DNA of 64,000 nt from Halichoerus grypus (Eukaryota; Chordata; Mammalia; Carnivora; Phocidae). The stretch is from NCBI RefSeq assembly GCF_964656455.1, contig NC_135716.1:106610389-106674388 (forward strand), written 5' to 3'. Shown one piece after another: positions 35,745 through 48,005 of the stretch (within the stretch, counting starts at the first letter, position 1; each line of letters opens with the position of its first letter). The translations under genes and the position numbers were made by a program. The notes below the pieces were generated by a model, which searched no databases, was not told the origin of the DNA, and saw only the letters and a program-made list of their open reading frames with translations.

Positions 35745-35863
35745 GTGGGATAGCCTTGATTCAAAACTCAGCTCCACTTTTCACTAGAACTGTGACCTTG
35801 GTTAGTGCTAGTACTATCCCATTTTGCAGATGAGAAATCAAAAAGTTAAGTAACCATGGTCTA
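35745..35863. mobile_element. MIR SINE with internal segment in opposite orientation
   Basis: 35745-35805 reads as sense MIR ('tcaaaactcagctccacttt', 'cactagaactgtgaccttgg'). Directly adjoining, 35806-35863 reads as antisense MIR ('gtactatcccattttgcaga', 'gaaatcaaaaagttaagtaa') and covers just the part that should follow in the sense copy. This is either a micro-inversion within one MIR or two abutting fragments. Confidence 0.6.
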
Positions 35864-36173
35864 ATCAAAATTAAAGGTTGCATTACTTGACAACATCTTC
35901 CAACCATGGTTATTGAACCTAAAGCTGAATCTTTCTCCTGATAAGGGACTCCTAAGTTCTGGAAGTCGCACATGCCATCATTGGGAAGCAGGAACTTTTG
36001 GAAGGTTCCTGATTTGTTGAGCAGAAATCTCTTACTTATTGTTTCTTCCCATTAATTCTAGTTCTACTCTATTAGGTAATGACCAAGTTTTATGTATTGG
36101 AAATGAAAATCCCAGAACCCCCAGCCCAAGTTCTTCACTAGATTCCATAGGTTGTTAAAAATAGAGCAAAATT

Positions 36174-36326
36174 GGGGGATGGGGTAACTGGATGATGGGC
36201 ATTAAGAAGGGCATTTGAAGTAATGAGCACTGGGTGTTGTATGCAACAGATGAATCACTGAATTCTACCTCTGAAACTAATAATACAATATATGTTAATT
36301 AAATTGAATCTAAATTAAAAAATGAA
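36174..36326 (+). mobile_element. Carnivore L1 3' end, 5'-truncated, with TSD
   Basis: Carnivore L1 3' UTR: 'ggatgatgggcattaagaag', 'gtaatgagcactgggtgttg', 'gatgaatcactgaattctac', 'ctgaaactaataatacaata'. An approximate duplication, 'aaaaatagagcaaaatt' before and 'aaaaatatatagcaaaatt' after, marks the insertion. About 150 bp remain of the full element. Confidence 0.88.
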
Positions 36327-36343
36327 AAAATATATAGCAAAAT

Positions 36344-38180
36344 TAACATAATTTATTTTCCACTTCATGATTCTTTAGATATGTAATGATGGCCCCCATG
36401 GATGCTTACCTTTGCCAGGATAAACATCCTTCTTTCTTCAACCACACTTAATTGGGAGTCTGACTCCCCCAATGTATTCTATGTTCTATAATTATTTTCT
36501 ATTTACTAATCCTCAAATGACTTACTGTGTTTTTCTGGCACTGACGCTCTCCAACTTGAATACTCCCTGCCTCTGGCTACTGGCCACTTTGCCACTATGT
36601 TTAGCGACATGTATTATCTGATTCTCTCATGTGCTCTGTTCCTGATTAGGGTCTAAACCAAAAAATGATTTTTACATGGGGAGAAAAGTAGGGACTCTCT
36701 GATATTACTGGTGTAGTTTCATGCATCATCAACCCTGATGGCAGATAATTAAAAAGTTTTACAGTTTAACCATTTAGTTCATATACATAAATACATATGG
36801 TATGCATATGAATATATATATATATATATATATATGCACCAAGAAATACAGTTTAAAGATATGATGACAGGATGCAAAACTGACCTTCTATTCAACAATA
36901 TTTTTCATATATACTTGTCAACTTCGAGAATCTTTAGGTAGTTGCATTAGTCACTGGCCACCTCAGTCAACTGAATCTTTTTCCTATACTTGAAACCGCC
37001 TTTTTTCCTCTCCGTTTTGCTGGTGTCATCCATTCTGTCTCTTTACCAACCAACAATCCCGAAATCATTTCTACGCTATTTTTCAGCCAGTTTCTCTTTA
37101 ATTAATTTGCAGATTTCATTCCCTATAGTCTTCCCCACGATTAATTTTCAGCTTATTCCACGCATTCGCCATGAAGTCAGTTGTGCTACCTGAAATCCAT
37201 CATTATAAATTCTTTTTTTTTATTTTGAAGGCTTCTCATTTTCAAGAGTACTTTACTAAAATGAAAGTTTTTGAGAAAGAAGAAACTCTTTAAAAATCAT
37301 ACCAGCTGTGAATCAGGTCATAAGATAAGATATGATAACAGCTTATAAGAAGGGAAAAACAAATATGGACTGATTCACACCTCTGCCTATGGTTCTATTA
37401 TCATCACAAAACAAATAAAAAACAACCAAAAAAACATCTAAATGGTAATATAGTCCACCTGCATATGCAATGAATTCTGCTAAATTTACAACAGAATGTA
37501 TTTAACAAAAGATCTATATATCTTGACTCCTTACAACGGAACATAGTTACTAAAATTCTAGGAGGAGTCCATGGATCACAAGGATGGAACCAGAATTATG
37601 TCTTAGGGTGTTGGCGAAATGTGGGATTTACTTGGGACTGAGAAGCATAAGCAGGAGGAGCAACATTAAAAAAAAAAAAAAAAGTCAGTAAAATTTAGTT
37701 TTCCATTTAGGAAATGAATGAGCACATAATTTGTATATTTTACATGTGCATATTTAAGACTAGGTTTTAAATTTCCAACCATTCACTGTGCAACAGTGAG
37801 ATAGAGATTATGACAGACATGCTAAGGTCTAAAGAAACTCCAAAGCTGAGGCTGTAAATGCATGCATAGCTTTCATGTGTTAGGTGTTGTTGCTTTTTGG
37901 GGTTTTGTCTCATTTTGGTTTTTGTTTGTTTTTACAGTGCTCTCAATAGTGGATTATATGGTCCAAGAGAGGAGAAAATATCCACCCCAACATGCTATTT
38001 GTACTAGTAAAACACTCTCTTGAAATTTCAAATTTGATCACATCACACAAAGAATTTCAAGGTTTGAAAGCTTGGTAGGGAGGGATAGGGGAAAGAAAGA
38101 AAAGAAAAGTCATAAAAAAATCTTTAAGTTCAATTATTGAAAATAATTAGTACGGGAAATCTGCACACATAAACCTCATT
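36344..38180. other. Unique sequence with (TA)n
   Basis: (TA)n at 36812-36836. Poly-A at 37668-37683. No gene or repeat family otherwise. Confidence 0.4.
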
Positions 38181-38184
38181 TATG

Positions 38185-38270
38185 TGTTTGTTTATTCACT
38201 CATTCAGTCACCAATGAACTACTGATTGTCTATATTGTGCCAAGCACTATACATACATATCCATATTACA
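38185..38270 (-). mobile_element. L2 LINE 3' end, antisense
   Basis: 'tattcactcattcagtcacc', 'attgtgccaagcactataca' match the antisense L2 terminus. Confidence 0.5.
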
Positions 38271-38309
38271 AAAGGCAAACACTACCAAAGTAGTACAATC
38301 TTTTTCTTT

Positions 38310-38492
38310 CTTTAAAGTGTAGCTCCAAGGTTACCGCCTCTGGAAAGCCTCACTAACTCTTTTAAGCACCGACAGTTCAGGTTTCTTTTAGTAGCCATGG
38401 ATCTCTGTCTATATTATTATTACCAAGAGTACTTCCCACCACATGTTGTGATTTACCATAACTCTATGCACTTAATAGGTCTTTAATAAATG
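38310..38492 (+). mobile_element. L2 LINE 3' UTR, sense
   Basis: 'cctctggaaagcctcactaa', 'atctctgtctatattattat', 'cttaataggtctttaataaa' follow the sense L2 3' end. It lies in opposite orientation to the L2 piece immediately left. Confidence 0.6.
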
Positions 38493-38631
38493 ATTACTCA
38501 GTTTTGTGCTATGTTAGGCCTTCCATAATATCATACATTAGAACAATAACAACAACAAATGATTTTATCCAATAATTGGAAGTCTGTTGAGAAATTTCAA
38601 AGGAAATATTGACATAAAATATCAAAGCAAA

Positions 38632-38849
38632 GGGTGCCTGGGTGGCTCAGTCAGTTCAGGGGCTGACTCTTATTTTCAGCTCAGGTCATGATCTCAGGTT
38701 CCTGGGATAGAGCCCCATGGCAGACTCCAGGCTCAGTGGGGAGTCGGCCTCAGGATTCTCTCTCCCTCTCCCTCTGTCTCTCCTCCCCGCCCCCCAACTC
38801 ATGCTCTCTCTCTCTCTCTCAAATAAATAAATAAATCTTTAAAAAAAAT
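38632..38849 (+). mobile_element. Can-SINE, older subtype
   Basis: Head 'ggtgcctgggtggctcag', 'ctgactcttattttcagctc', 'cctgggatagagccccatgg', CT-rich segment, (AAAT)n tail. Flanked by 'atatcaaagcaa' on both sides (38619-38630 and 38850-38861). Confidence 0.95.
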
Positions 38850-38861
38850 ATATCAAAGCAA

Positions 38862-39829
38862 GCATTTGTGCTGATTTTTCCCCAAGATCAACCTCTTGGG
38901 AAAAACTCAATCATTTTTGCTTGTGTGCCCCACAGATGCCCTAACTAGTGTCCTAAATTGTACCTCTTTTGATAGGGACATGGATTCCAAAGGAGATGGG
39001 TTCTCACAGGAATGGAGGATGAAGAGACATGAGGAGTTTCAATGGCACATAGACTCAAAGAGATAATAAACAGTATTGGAAAAGAGAGAAACATAAACAC
39101 CTAATTTACTTCTCTCCTGGAGGCATTTAACTCATTATGCAAGGGTGGATAACAGACATATATGGATCTTAAAAGAGTTAGCAGAACTGCAAGGGTGCCC
39201 ACAGTCATCTCATCCCACTTACATGTCCAGGGTGCCCATAAAATGCAGAGATCAACTATCTACATACGCCCAGTGTGAAGCTGATCCCTATAGAGCCAAC
39301 CAACCATGGCTGACTTTGTAATCATGAATTTACGTAGCTCTTCAGATTTTACTGGCTTAATTTTTTCATGAAATCTAACTTCCCGTTACAGAACATGACA
39401 ATTTCTCCCATTTTTTAATTTTCTGGATCTGTCCTTGTGTTACGAGTATTATATTACCATTAACAACAGACTTACAAAACAAAAATGGACTTAGTTTCTT
39501 AACCAACATTATATTCTCTAACAAAAAATAATAGTTTCTTTCAAGTTGCATAAGGAATTATAGAATTTTTAAAAAGGATTATAAATGCTTGCATTACTGA
39601 CATTAATGTAGCAATTATGTTATAAGCACAAGCATAAAGACAAAAAGTACAATGAAGATTCTATAACTGCAGCTCCAAAATATCATTGGGAATTACTCAT
39701 TCTACAGAGAAAGCAAAACTCTTATACTCAAAATTTTTTAGAGAGAAATTCTAACCTGGAATCTACGAACTTAGGAAGGAATGGGCCTGAAATTGGTACA
39801 TCATGAAACACCATAAAGACAGCTCCTCA
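38862..39829. other. Unique sequence
   Basis: No recognised gene or repeat. Confidence 0.4.
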
Positions 39830-40024
39830 GAGGCGCCTGGGTGGCTCAGTCAGTTAAGCATCTGCCTTAGGCTCAGGTCATGATCTCAGGGTCCTGGGAT
39901 CGAGCCCCGTGTTATGCTCCCTGCTCAGTGGGGAGCCTGCTTCTCCCTCTTCCTCTACCCCTCCCTTCATGCTCTCTCCCTCTCTCTCTCTCAAATAAAT
40001 GAATAAAATCTTAAAAAAAAAAAA
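39830..40024 (+). mobile_element. Can-SINE, young-type
   Basis: Head 'gaggcgcctgggtggctcag', body 'gtcctgggatcgagccccg', CT-rich, 'aaataaatgaataaaatctt', poly-A. Flanks 'agacagctcctcag' and 'aaacagttcttcg' resemble a diverged target duplication. Confidence 0.94.
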
Positions 40025-41313
40025 AAACAGTTCTTCGTATTCAGCTTATGTTTCCTTCTTATATCATTCCTTTCTTGCTTATTTACCCCTAAACCAATAA
40101 ATTCCTTCCCCATATCACTGAAAAATCTTTGCTTCTCTTTATCTCTGTGTCTCCCTCTTTTACACTTACACACGTATTACACATACAGAGGTTTATGAGA
40201 ATTTGACATCTTGTCCTATAAACAAATGAAGTGATGTTTCTTGTATGGTTCATCATACAGGAGAACAAAAAGCAGTTATTGCTTATACTTTTAGATACAT
40301 AATACTTATGGGAACTCCAGCGTAGCACAAAGAGTGGGTGTCGAAGTTGGAATAGGGAATGGTACTTATGGTAACTCATCTGCCTAGACTACAAAGAACC
40401 TGGAATCTGAAGGTACCATTAATATCATCAAACCCAAACTTCTCATTTAAAGATAGGAAAGCTGAAGCCCATAAAGGTCATAGAGTATGACTAAGGTGAT
40501 GATATTTCATTATAGATTGTAGAGATGTGAATTCTGCCAGATTCCTTTAGCATAGGATTAATGACATGCCCTTGAGTCACCTCTTATGGATGGCTAGCCC
40601 AAGAGGTACTACCTTTTTGGATTCTCAGTATTATTAGAGCTATTCTTTAGGTTAGGTTAATACATCTTCCAAATTGTGGTTGTTACAGGTGTCACCTGGG
40701 TCTCAAACTCAGGAGGAAAAAAACAAAAACAAAAACAAAAAAACATCGCCCTAAGGCAGGCAAATGGTTCAGGACCATGGACAGTCACCAATTGGTGGTG
40801 GAGCCGCTGCTGCTGAGGCACCTTTTCTCTCTGACCCCATACCCCCCGCCCCTGCCAATGCAGTTCTCCAGGTTAACAAACACTTAGCAGTTTGCAGTCC
40901 ATTAGTATTGCTGTAGATGGCAACTCAGTGGTCCCAGGAGAGACAAGACCAACTGTCAACGTATGTTAACTTTAAAGATACTCTGAAAAGCAAGATTTTT
41001 AATCATCTGGACATTTGTATACTATCTTACTTGCATCTCCATAATATCTTACATGATAGCCTAAAGAAAAAGATTGGCTGCAGTTCCAGTAGAGTATAAA
41101 GGTAGCACCAAAAAATATATGTCTTTTCTGCTCTCCACAGACAAATGGAATTCCTAATTGAAATAATTAAATAATTCTTTTACATTCACTCTACAAGGTC
41201 TTTGCAAAGGAGCATTTCAGAACAAACAGCACCGAGCACTTAATTGCAAGGGAAAAATATTTAAACCAGTTCGTTTAAACTACATGATACAGATCAGATT
41301 TAGAAAAACTTAC
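40025..41313. other. Unique sequence
   Basis: A MIR-like antisense trace at 40425-40485 ('gaaagctgaagcccataaag') and an (AAAAAC)n patch at 40722-40745. No gene recognised. Confidence 0.4.
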
Positions 41314-41405
41314 CCCATTCTTTCAGGAGCACATGAGAAACTACTTCAGTTTGCCCGCTGGTCCTGGTGATGGTGGTGCAGATTACATTCCTGACAGAGC
41401 CTGAA
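41314..41405 (-). other. Candidate exon, minus strand, 92 nt
   Basis: On the minus strand a pyrimidine-rich 'atctcttatttcttgcacag' leads into 92 nt that end 'gaatggg' and are followed by an excellent donor, 'gtaagtttttct'. Only one frame is open (30 codons, one nucleotide of a split codon at each end). It starts Ser-Gly-Ser-Val-Arg-Asn and ends Leu-Lys-Glu-Trp. The other two frames stop early. I do not recognise the protein. No repeat family matches. An open frame of this length can occur by chance, so this could equally be a non-coding exon or a false positive. Confidence 0.35.
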
Positions 41406-42690
41406 CTGTGCAAGAAATAAGAGATTTCTATAATCTCACGTAAGATCCACAAATCTTGTGCAAAATTCAGCAACTAAAGACAAGCTAGGAGCTTTCTTTT
41501 TTTCTATTTTAAAAACAATACTTTATATATTTAAGTAACAAATACCAGATACAAATGAATCTCTAAACATACGGCTTCAATCATAGTAGCATTATTATTT
41601 CAGTCAATATATCCCTATTGCTGCACCAGAAAAAAATAAAGTCACTGGACATAAGCTTTCTAAACAAAACAAAAAAAATTACTTTCTTATAATTCTATGC
41701 TATATGAATATTGTTACAATAAAGGCTCCTTTTGGTTAACTTAAGAAGATATACTATTTTAGTCTTAATAATACTGAGGGTGAGTTCATTCCTGCTAATA
41801 TTTAAAAAAAAAAACAAAAACAAAGTGATTCTCTTCATTTTAGAGTAAAAGATCAATATGATTTATTTGCATTTTATTAATTAACTATTTGGACATTTGG
41901 CAGTCTATTCACTGTAGTTGAAAAAAAAAAGGGAGTGCTGAGGAAGTCAAGGATTTACTGCAGGCTTTGGGATATAGCATTACATGAGGGAGCCTGCCTT
42001 AATTCCTCCACCTCACTCTGTTTACCTTCTTCAGTGTTACCCAATCTACCCTAAATTAGAACAAGCTGAAACTGGAGAGGATCCTCCAAGCTGCCAATGT
42101 CTCCAAGAGCACTCCCTAGTTCCACATCAGCTTGAGAATTCCAGGAGACCTATGAGAGGATAAGCCAATTTTTAGGACCAGCTTTGGTTATAACTCACTT
42201 TGGAATTTGTCTCCTCTACAGGAAAACCTTGAACTAACGATTGTTCTCTAGCCAAAAGGGACATTATTTTTTGGAAGCGTAGGGATATTGTCTAATATTC
42301 CTGGAAGTTTCATCTCAACCTGAAGTCCCAGGGAGTTAAGTCAGGAATGGCTTGATTTAACTAAATGTGGGCCTTTCCATTCAGGCATGCCACATGACAC
42401 AGATCAACTGTGGCAACTTTGTATCACCTTTGCCCTTTCCTGTTTTGTTCATGAGAACTGATGAACTATTTTATATCCTATGAGTTTCCTCATAGGATGA
42501 GTGATAGGTTAGAGCAGGAGAAAAAGTTCATGTTTCCTAAACAGGACACATCATCTTCTTCCTTTTCTGCTCAGTTGGGATGATAATGATAACTTCTGTC
42601 TGATTCTCCTTGTCTTGTATAAATATTCCTTTGTCTTATATAAATATTCCTAATTTTTCTATTTGGTGATAATAGCCATCCAGTGTGCTA
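41406..42690. other. Unique sequence
   Basis: AT-rich with A-runs near 41802-41822 and 41921-41930. No recognised feature. Confidence 0.4.
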
Positions 42691-42694
42691 GTGG

Positions 42695-42812
42695 TACAGC
42701 TTTGAAACCATTCTGCCGATGAGAAAACTGAGCACAAGTGAAGCTCAATGCATGGGCCAAGGTTGATCAACTGGTAAATATCAGAGTCAGAACTTGAGCT
42801 CAGTGTAAGAGA
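42695..42812 (-). mobile_element. MIR SINE, antisense
   Basis: 'gccgatgagaaaactgagca', 'gccaaggttgatcaactggt', 'aaatatcagagtcagaactt'. Confidence 0.65.
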
Positions 42813-45555
42813 GATTTGCACTGTGTACATTCACTCACGTATCATCTGTTCTATATTCTGAAACTCATGGGACTGTCCTCAATGATAAAGTCTCATAACT
42901 TTAATTACACAAATATTTTTAAAGGGAGAAATACTGAGAAAATATTCACAGTATGCACTAGTGTAACAATAAAAAAATACAATGTAATTTAGTGCTGGGA
43001 CCTCCCAGACCTGCTAGCATGTGAATTACATAGCAGCAGGATTTATTTTGGGATAGCTGGCATATGATGTTAGTAGAACAAATACGTAGGTTTGATTTCT
43101 CACTTGGGCCAGCTGATGTAATTCAGGCTAAAGGTGTATTCTGTAGCTGCAGGACAGTCCCAGTCAGTCAATTTAAAGCTATGTGAGCACAGAGGAATTC
43201 AGGTGAGAGAATACTGTTCGCTCTATGAAGAGGACAGAAGTCAGCCATACTACAAACCAACTTCCAACTGACAATATCCTCTTTTGTTTTCTCTAAAAGT
43301 GTAGTGATTACTTCAGTCTGCAGATATTGGAATGATATTATCATGTGGCTTTAAGTACTTGAAGATTTTCACTTCTTGAATTCCAACTCCCAAGACTGAT
43401 AGTGATACCACCAAATTCACACCAGATCGTTTTTTCCAATGAGTATCAGAATCCCAAAGATGAAATGAATCATGATGTATAGCTTGTCTCCATTATCACA
43501 TTCTGCATGTTTCTTGATGATCCACGGCTAAGTTTGACAACATTATAGATAAAAATCTCTCTAATCATGCAAAATTAATGCTAGGAAGTTTGGAAAGAAG
43601 AAACTGTCACTATTTCTTGACCTTATGTTAATCTTAGTTTCTCAGATAAATTATGATAATTCATTTATTTCTTCACACCCTTCGGTTATCTCATTCATGT
43701 TTTTGCTCTGAGCCATGCTTACTCATACAGCTTTTGCAAGCTATTCTGTCCTGGGTTTTCAAAGAATACCAGGGGTAATAGGGAAGACTGAGGCCACATT
43801 TTTGCATTTGATGTATCAACCATAAACGTCAGGAGAATATAGTACTGGACATTGGGATTACAGGCCTCCTATAACTTTCCAGATTTGTGATTTATTTCTG
43901 GTCCTTCTGCAGGGAACCTCTTCTTAAATCTAGTAATTCTTATACTGTTACTTATGTAATTCTTCCTGCTGTTGGATATCAAGGAATCTCAAATCTTTTC
44001 AACACCTACCTCATATGAACATAGAGGCTTCCTGCTATCTAGAATTAGAAACTGATTTCTAAGATTCTGAGCATCTTCTGAATATGTCACTGTGCTTTGT
44101 GGAAATCTGTGCTCAGCTTAACTGTACCTGCAGGAAAATCTCCCTGTGTAAGAGATCTCCTTGACACCATAATCAAATGTCTAAATCCTTTATGCTTTGG
44201 GAATGACTGAGCTATCCAGAGAAAATCCCAGATGCTGTCTTTACACGAATTACCCTGGACTAATCAACTAGTAGAATCAAGTGAAACCAAAGAAAAGAGA
44301 ATCAAAGAGTTGTTTTGTTGTTTGTTTGCTTGTTTTTTTTAATGCCTACTGCATTGTTCAGTATTCTCAGAGAAATCTGTGCAGTCCTTTATTATCTAAA
44401 CTTGGTTAATACTAATTTATGACTATATAATTTAGCTCCATTTCTGAAATATAGGATTCATATCAAAATGTTTTCTGAGTAAAGAACATTTGCTTTCCCA
44501 AAAATAAAAAAATAGAAACATTGCTTTTGGTTAGTAAATAAATTTGCTTATTCACGACAGCCACAGCATCTTTTAAAGCATCACAGTAACATTCCCTAGT
44601 TTCTGTTTTAGAATAATGTTTGTTTTTTTCCCCTTTGACACCTCGTACCATGGCTTTATGACACAACAGGGTATGCTTGGTTGGTGTGTTAATATCACAG
44701 TTTGAATGCAGTAAGCCATGAATTCAAAAGAGAGAAACTACAAAGGACCAGAAAGTGTACTACTGGTTGAATAAAGCACATCCTGAAGTGGTAATTCAAG
44801 TTTTATTTTGTCACTTTATTAATGATACTCATTATATTATAGGGTATTACATTACATAAAAGGAATCATATGCCCCCAACTGTATATGGATAATGCTGTT
44901 AATTCCATCAAGGCATCCCAGCAATGCTGTAAACTACCTCAGCAGAGCTTGAATAGCTTGTTTATTAACACCAGAATCCAGAATGGAATAATAGCTCTGA
45001 TTTTATATACATTGGGGATACATTATATACCACAATATGTTTTTATATCAGCCAGGTATACTAAATGGACACAATTAAAGTGAAAATGTGCAATGAAATA
45101 ATCAATCATAGCCTTATAAAGAGAATTACCACACATCCCTTTGGAGCTCCAAATCCCTTCCCATTTCTGTCCATCCAAGAGTCAGGAATGTCAGGAAGAA
45201 GGAAAAATAAATGTATTTTGCTCAAATGGGAGAAGACTTGCTAACTTCCTTCCCCAAGTTAGCAATCGAAATGGCTGTTGGAGCTTACAATTTTCTGTGC
45301 TGCTTAGAGAGAACACCCAGGAGTGTGCTGGGTCTCTGCATGCCTGCTATGAGGCAAGGCAGAAGGGCTTGGCACAGTGTGTCTTCACTCCCTTCTGAGG
45401 GCCACAGACACTTTAATACTTTTTCCATGAAAATCTGAGACAGTTTTACTGCTTTGAAAAATAAATCATAGGACACCATTAGCAAGGATTGAGAAATGAC
45501 AGCAAAGCACTCTTTTAGTGTGGTCACAACCTGTGTTTATTATATAGGGAAAATG
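42813..45555. other. Unique sequence, 2.7 kb
   Basis: No gene or repeat family recognised. The overlapping frames 45141-45398 and 45211-45438 are short, with no known domain. Confidence 0.4.
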
Positions 45556-45557
45556 AT

Positions 45558-45768
45558 GGAAATAAAAGCTAACATTTATTGAATACATAGTATGTCCCAT
45601 ACTGGGCTGAGTGCTATATATGCTTCATCGGGCTTAATCCTACAGCTCTATGCATAGGCACTGTTATTAACGCCATATGCCAGAAGAAACTACTGCTTGC
45701 AGTGGTCACGTAGCCGGACCAGGATCCCCGTGCTTGTAAGCATCAGTCTGGTTTTCTAAGTCAGGCTG
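45558..45768 (-). mobile_element. MIR SINE, antisense
   Basis: 'gctaacatttattgaataca', 'gtcccatactgggctgagtg', 'ggcactgttattaacgccat', 'gtggtcacgtagccggacca'. Near full length. Confidence 0.8.
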
Positions 45769-46344
45769 GCTCTGAAACGACTGCAGACAAACAGTCCGTG
45801 CGGATAGCATGTCTTCCACTTTTCCCAGGTGAGGACTTGTACCAGGACAAGGCTGCTGAGCACTTTCATATCTCTACTTGTAAGCATCCCCCCCATACTT
45901 GAATGGAAGAAAAATTCCTGTCATTATGACATATTTTACTTTGTTCCAAGTTCCCCAAATTCTTGGTTCTTTGGAGAAGCTGTCCCGACCTCACAAAACT
46001 GAAAACAAACACTCCCTCATGGCATCTTTCTGGATGTGTTTGAGGGGAAAGATGGGTACTCTGACCTGGAAAATGGGGAAGATTTGGAATAGAGAAGCAA
46101 AAGTCAGGCAAAAGTTGGCAAAGCCCAAGATCTGTGCTGAAATTTCTGAATTTTTCAGTAAGATTAACTAAGAGGTATACAGTGCTTCATCCAAACACAG
46201 AATGGGCTTTAAGATACATACACCTTAATCTAAACCAACTGCAACAAATACTAGTTATATGGCTTTAGGAATATTATTGAATAATTCCAAATCTCAGTTT
46301 CCTCCTATCTGAACATTATCTACTTCAAAATGTTTGTGAGCAAG

Positions 46345-46425
46345 GATGAATTACTGAATTCTACATCTGAAACTAATAATGTACTATTTATCGGCGTATT
46401 GAATTTAAATTAAAAAAATAATATC
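46345..46425 (+). mobile_element. Carnivore L1 3' terminus, short fragment
   Basis: About 80 bp of the same L1 3' end as at 36174: 'gatgaattactgaattctac', 'atctgaaactaataatgtac', 'attgaatttaaattaaaaaa'. Very strong 5' truncation. Confidence 0.8.
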
Positions 46426-46881
46426 ATATAGGATAAGCTGTATAAAATAACTTGTGTATGTCTGGCATGCTAATGCATGCAATTCATTTCATCGTACAAA
46501 TGGAGAGATGATTATCACAGGAGTGCCTTTTATGATCTTTTCTTGTTTCCCCAAAATCAGAGTTATTTCTGCTGTATTATGATGTGGAAATTTTAGTGAG
46601 GATTCCAAGAGTAAGCGTGCAGTCTTGTGGACAATGAAAAAAGTGTAACCTTAGCGTGAAGTTTGTTTTGGGTACTCATCTTCTATAGACAGAGAGTGGA
46701 TTCTGACATTCTCTTGGTCTTGACCTTGAGCCATCTAGCTGTCAAGTAACAGCAGTCTGGGCAGTGGGTTTTCTGCTGGTCATCACATGGAAGGAGATGA
46801 CAAGCTTAGAAGAAAAGAAGAAGAAAGATGCTAGCAAACTTGGAATAGCAAGCTATACTTTTCTAACCCAGCTTATCCATA

Positions 46882-47183
46882 TCTGTACTGTCCAAGAGAA
46901 ATAGAACATGAGTCATAAATATGAGCCACACATGTAATTTTAAATTTTTAGTAGCCACATTAAAAAAAGATTAAATATTTCAATAATACATTTTATTTAG
47001 CCCCAAATCCAAAATAGTATCATTTCTACATGTAACCAATATAAAAGTTATTAATGAGATATTTTATATTCTTCTTTGTTACTGTGTCTTTGAAATCACA
47101 TCACATCTTCATTCTAGACTAGCCACATTCCAAATGCTCAGTAGCCACATGTGGCTAGCTGCTACCATATTGGGCAGCACAGA
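46882..47183 (+). mobile_element. Non-autonomous hAT-like DNA transposon with TIRs
   Basis: Near full-length copy of an abundant mammalian element ('ctgtccaagagaaatagaac', 'ttttagtagccacattaaaa', 'tattaatgagatattttata', 'cagtagccacatgtggctag'). Imperfect terminal inverted repeats: 'tctgtactgtccaa' (46882-46895) and 'ttgggcagcacaga' (47170-47183). Family name not assigned. Confidence 0.82.
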
Positions 47184-47506
47184 AATAGATAAATGTGCTT
47201 GCTTACCTCCTCTTTTTGCCAGTAGCCTCTCATGCAATCTAGTTATGGTGGCAGCAGCATCTTGGCTTGGGTCATAAGGTAACAGCACCCTCACCCACCA
47301 CCACTCACTGGTTTTGGAATAGTATTAGCAAAAAAGCTGTGTTCCCTGAGGCCAGTGGGATGATGTTGATATTCAGTCAAGAAGAAACCCTTAAGGGAAG
47401 ATGAATCTCAAAGTACAATATTAGATCCAAGGACCACACAACTCCTTCCCATCAAGAGATTCTCCTTCTACAACTTTCTCGGGCATTAGGGAGAGGGGGG
47501 TCTGTT

Positions 47507-47726
47507 TTTTTTTATTATTGTTATGTTAATCCCCATATATTACATCAGTAGTTTTTGATGTAGTGTTCCATGATTCATTGTTTGTGTATAACACCCAGTG
47601 CTCCATGCAGAACGTGCCCTCTTTAATACCCATCACCAGGCTAACCCATCCCCCCACCCCCCTCCCCTCTAGAACCCTCAGTTTGTTTCCCAGAGTCCGT
47701 TGTCTCTCATGGTTCGTCTCCCCCTC
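47507..47726 (-). mobile_element. Young carnivore L1 3' end, antisense, 5'-truncated, TSD
   Basis: About 220 bp of L1 3' UTR in reverse: 'gtagtttttgatgtagtgtt', 'acacccagtgctccatgcag', 'taatacccatcaccaggcta', 'agaaccctcagtttgtttcc', 'tctcatggttcgtctccccc'. Flanked by 'gggggtctgtttt' at 47496-47508 and 47727-47739. Near-consensus and so recent. ORFs on both strands of it are non-coding shadows. Confidence 0.93.
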
Positions 47727-47814
47727 GGGGGTCTGTTTTATTGTTCTTAAACGAAGTATATTTCTACAGAGTATCATTCCATTTTTCATGACACAAATAA
47801 TAATCTTCACATAG

Positions 47815-48005
47815 GGCTACTTACATGCCAAACACTGTTCTACATACACTGTATATATCAGCTCACTTACAATATTATTTTACGAACATTTTTCAGATGG
47901 CAAGCTACAGTGAGTTCCAGGAACTTGCCCAATATCCCATAGATAGTGAGAGGTAGATGTGGAAACTGAACCCTGGCGGTCTGGTTACTTACCATGGCTC
48001 TACTG
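47815..48005 (-). mobile_element. MIR SINE, antisense
   Basis: 'acttacatgccaaacactgt', 'tttttcagatggcaagctac', 'acttgcccaatatcccatag', 'ggaaactgaaccctggcggt'. Confidence 0.75.
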
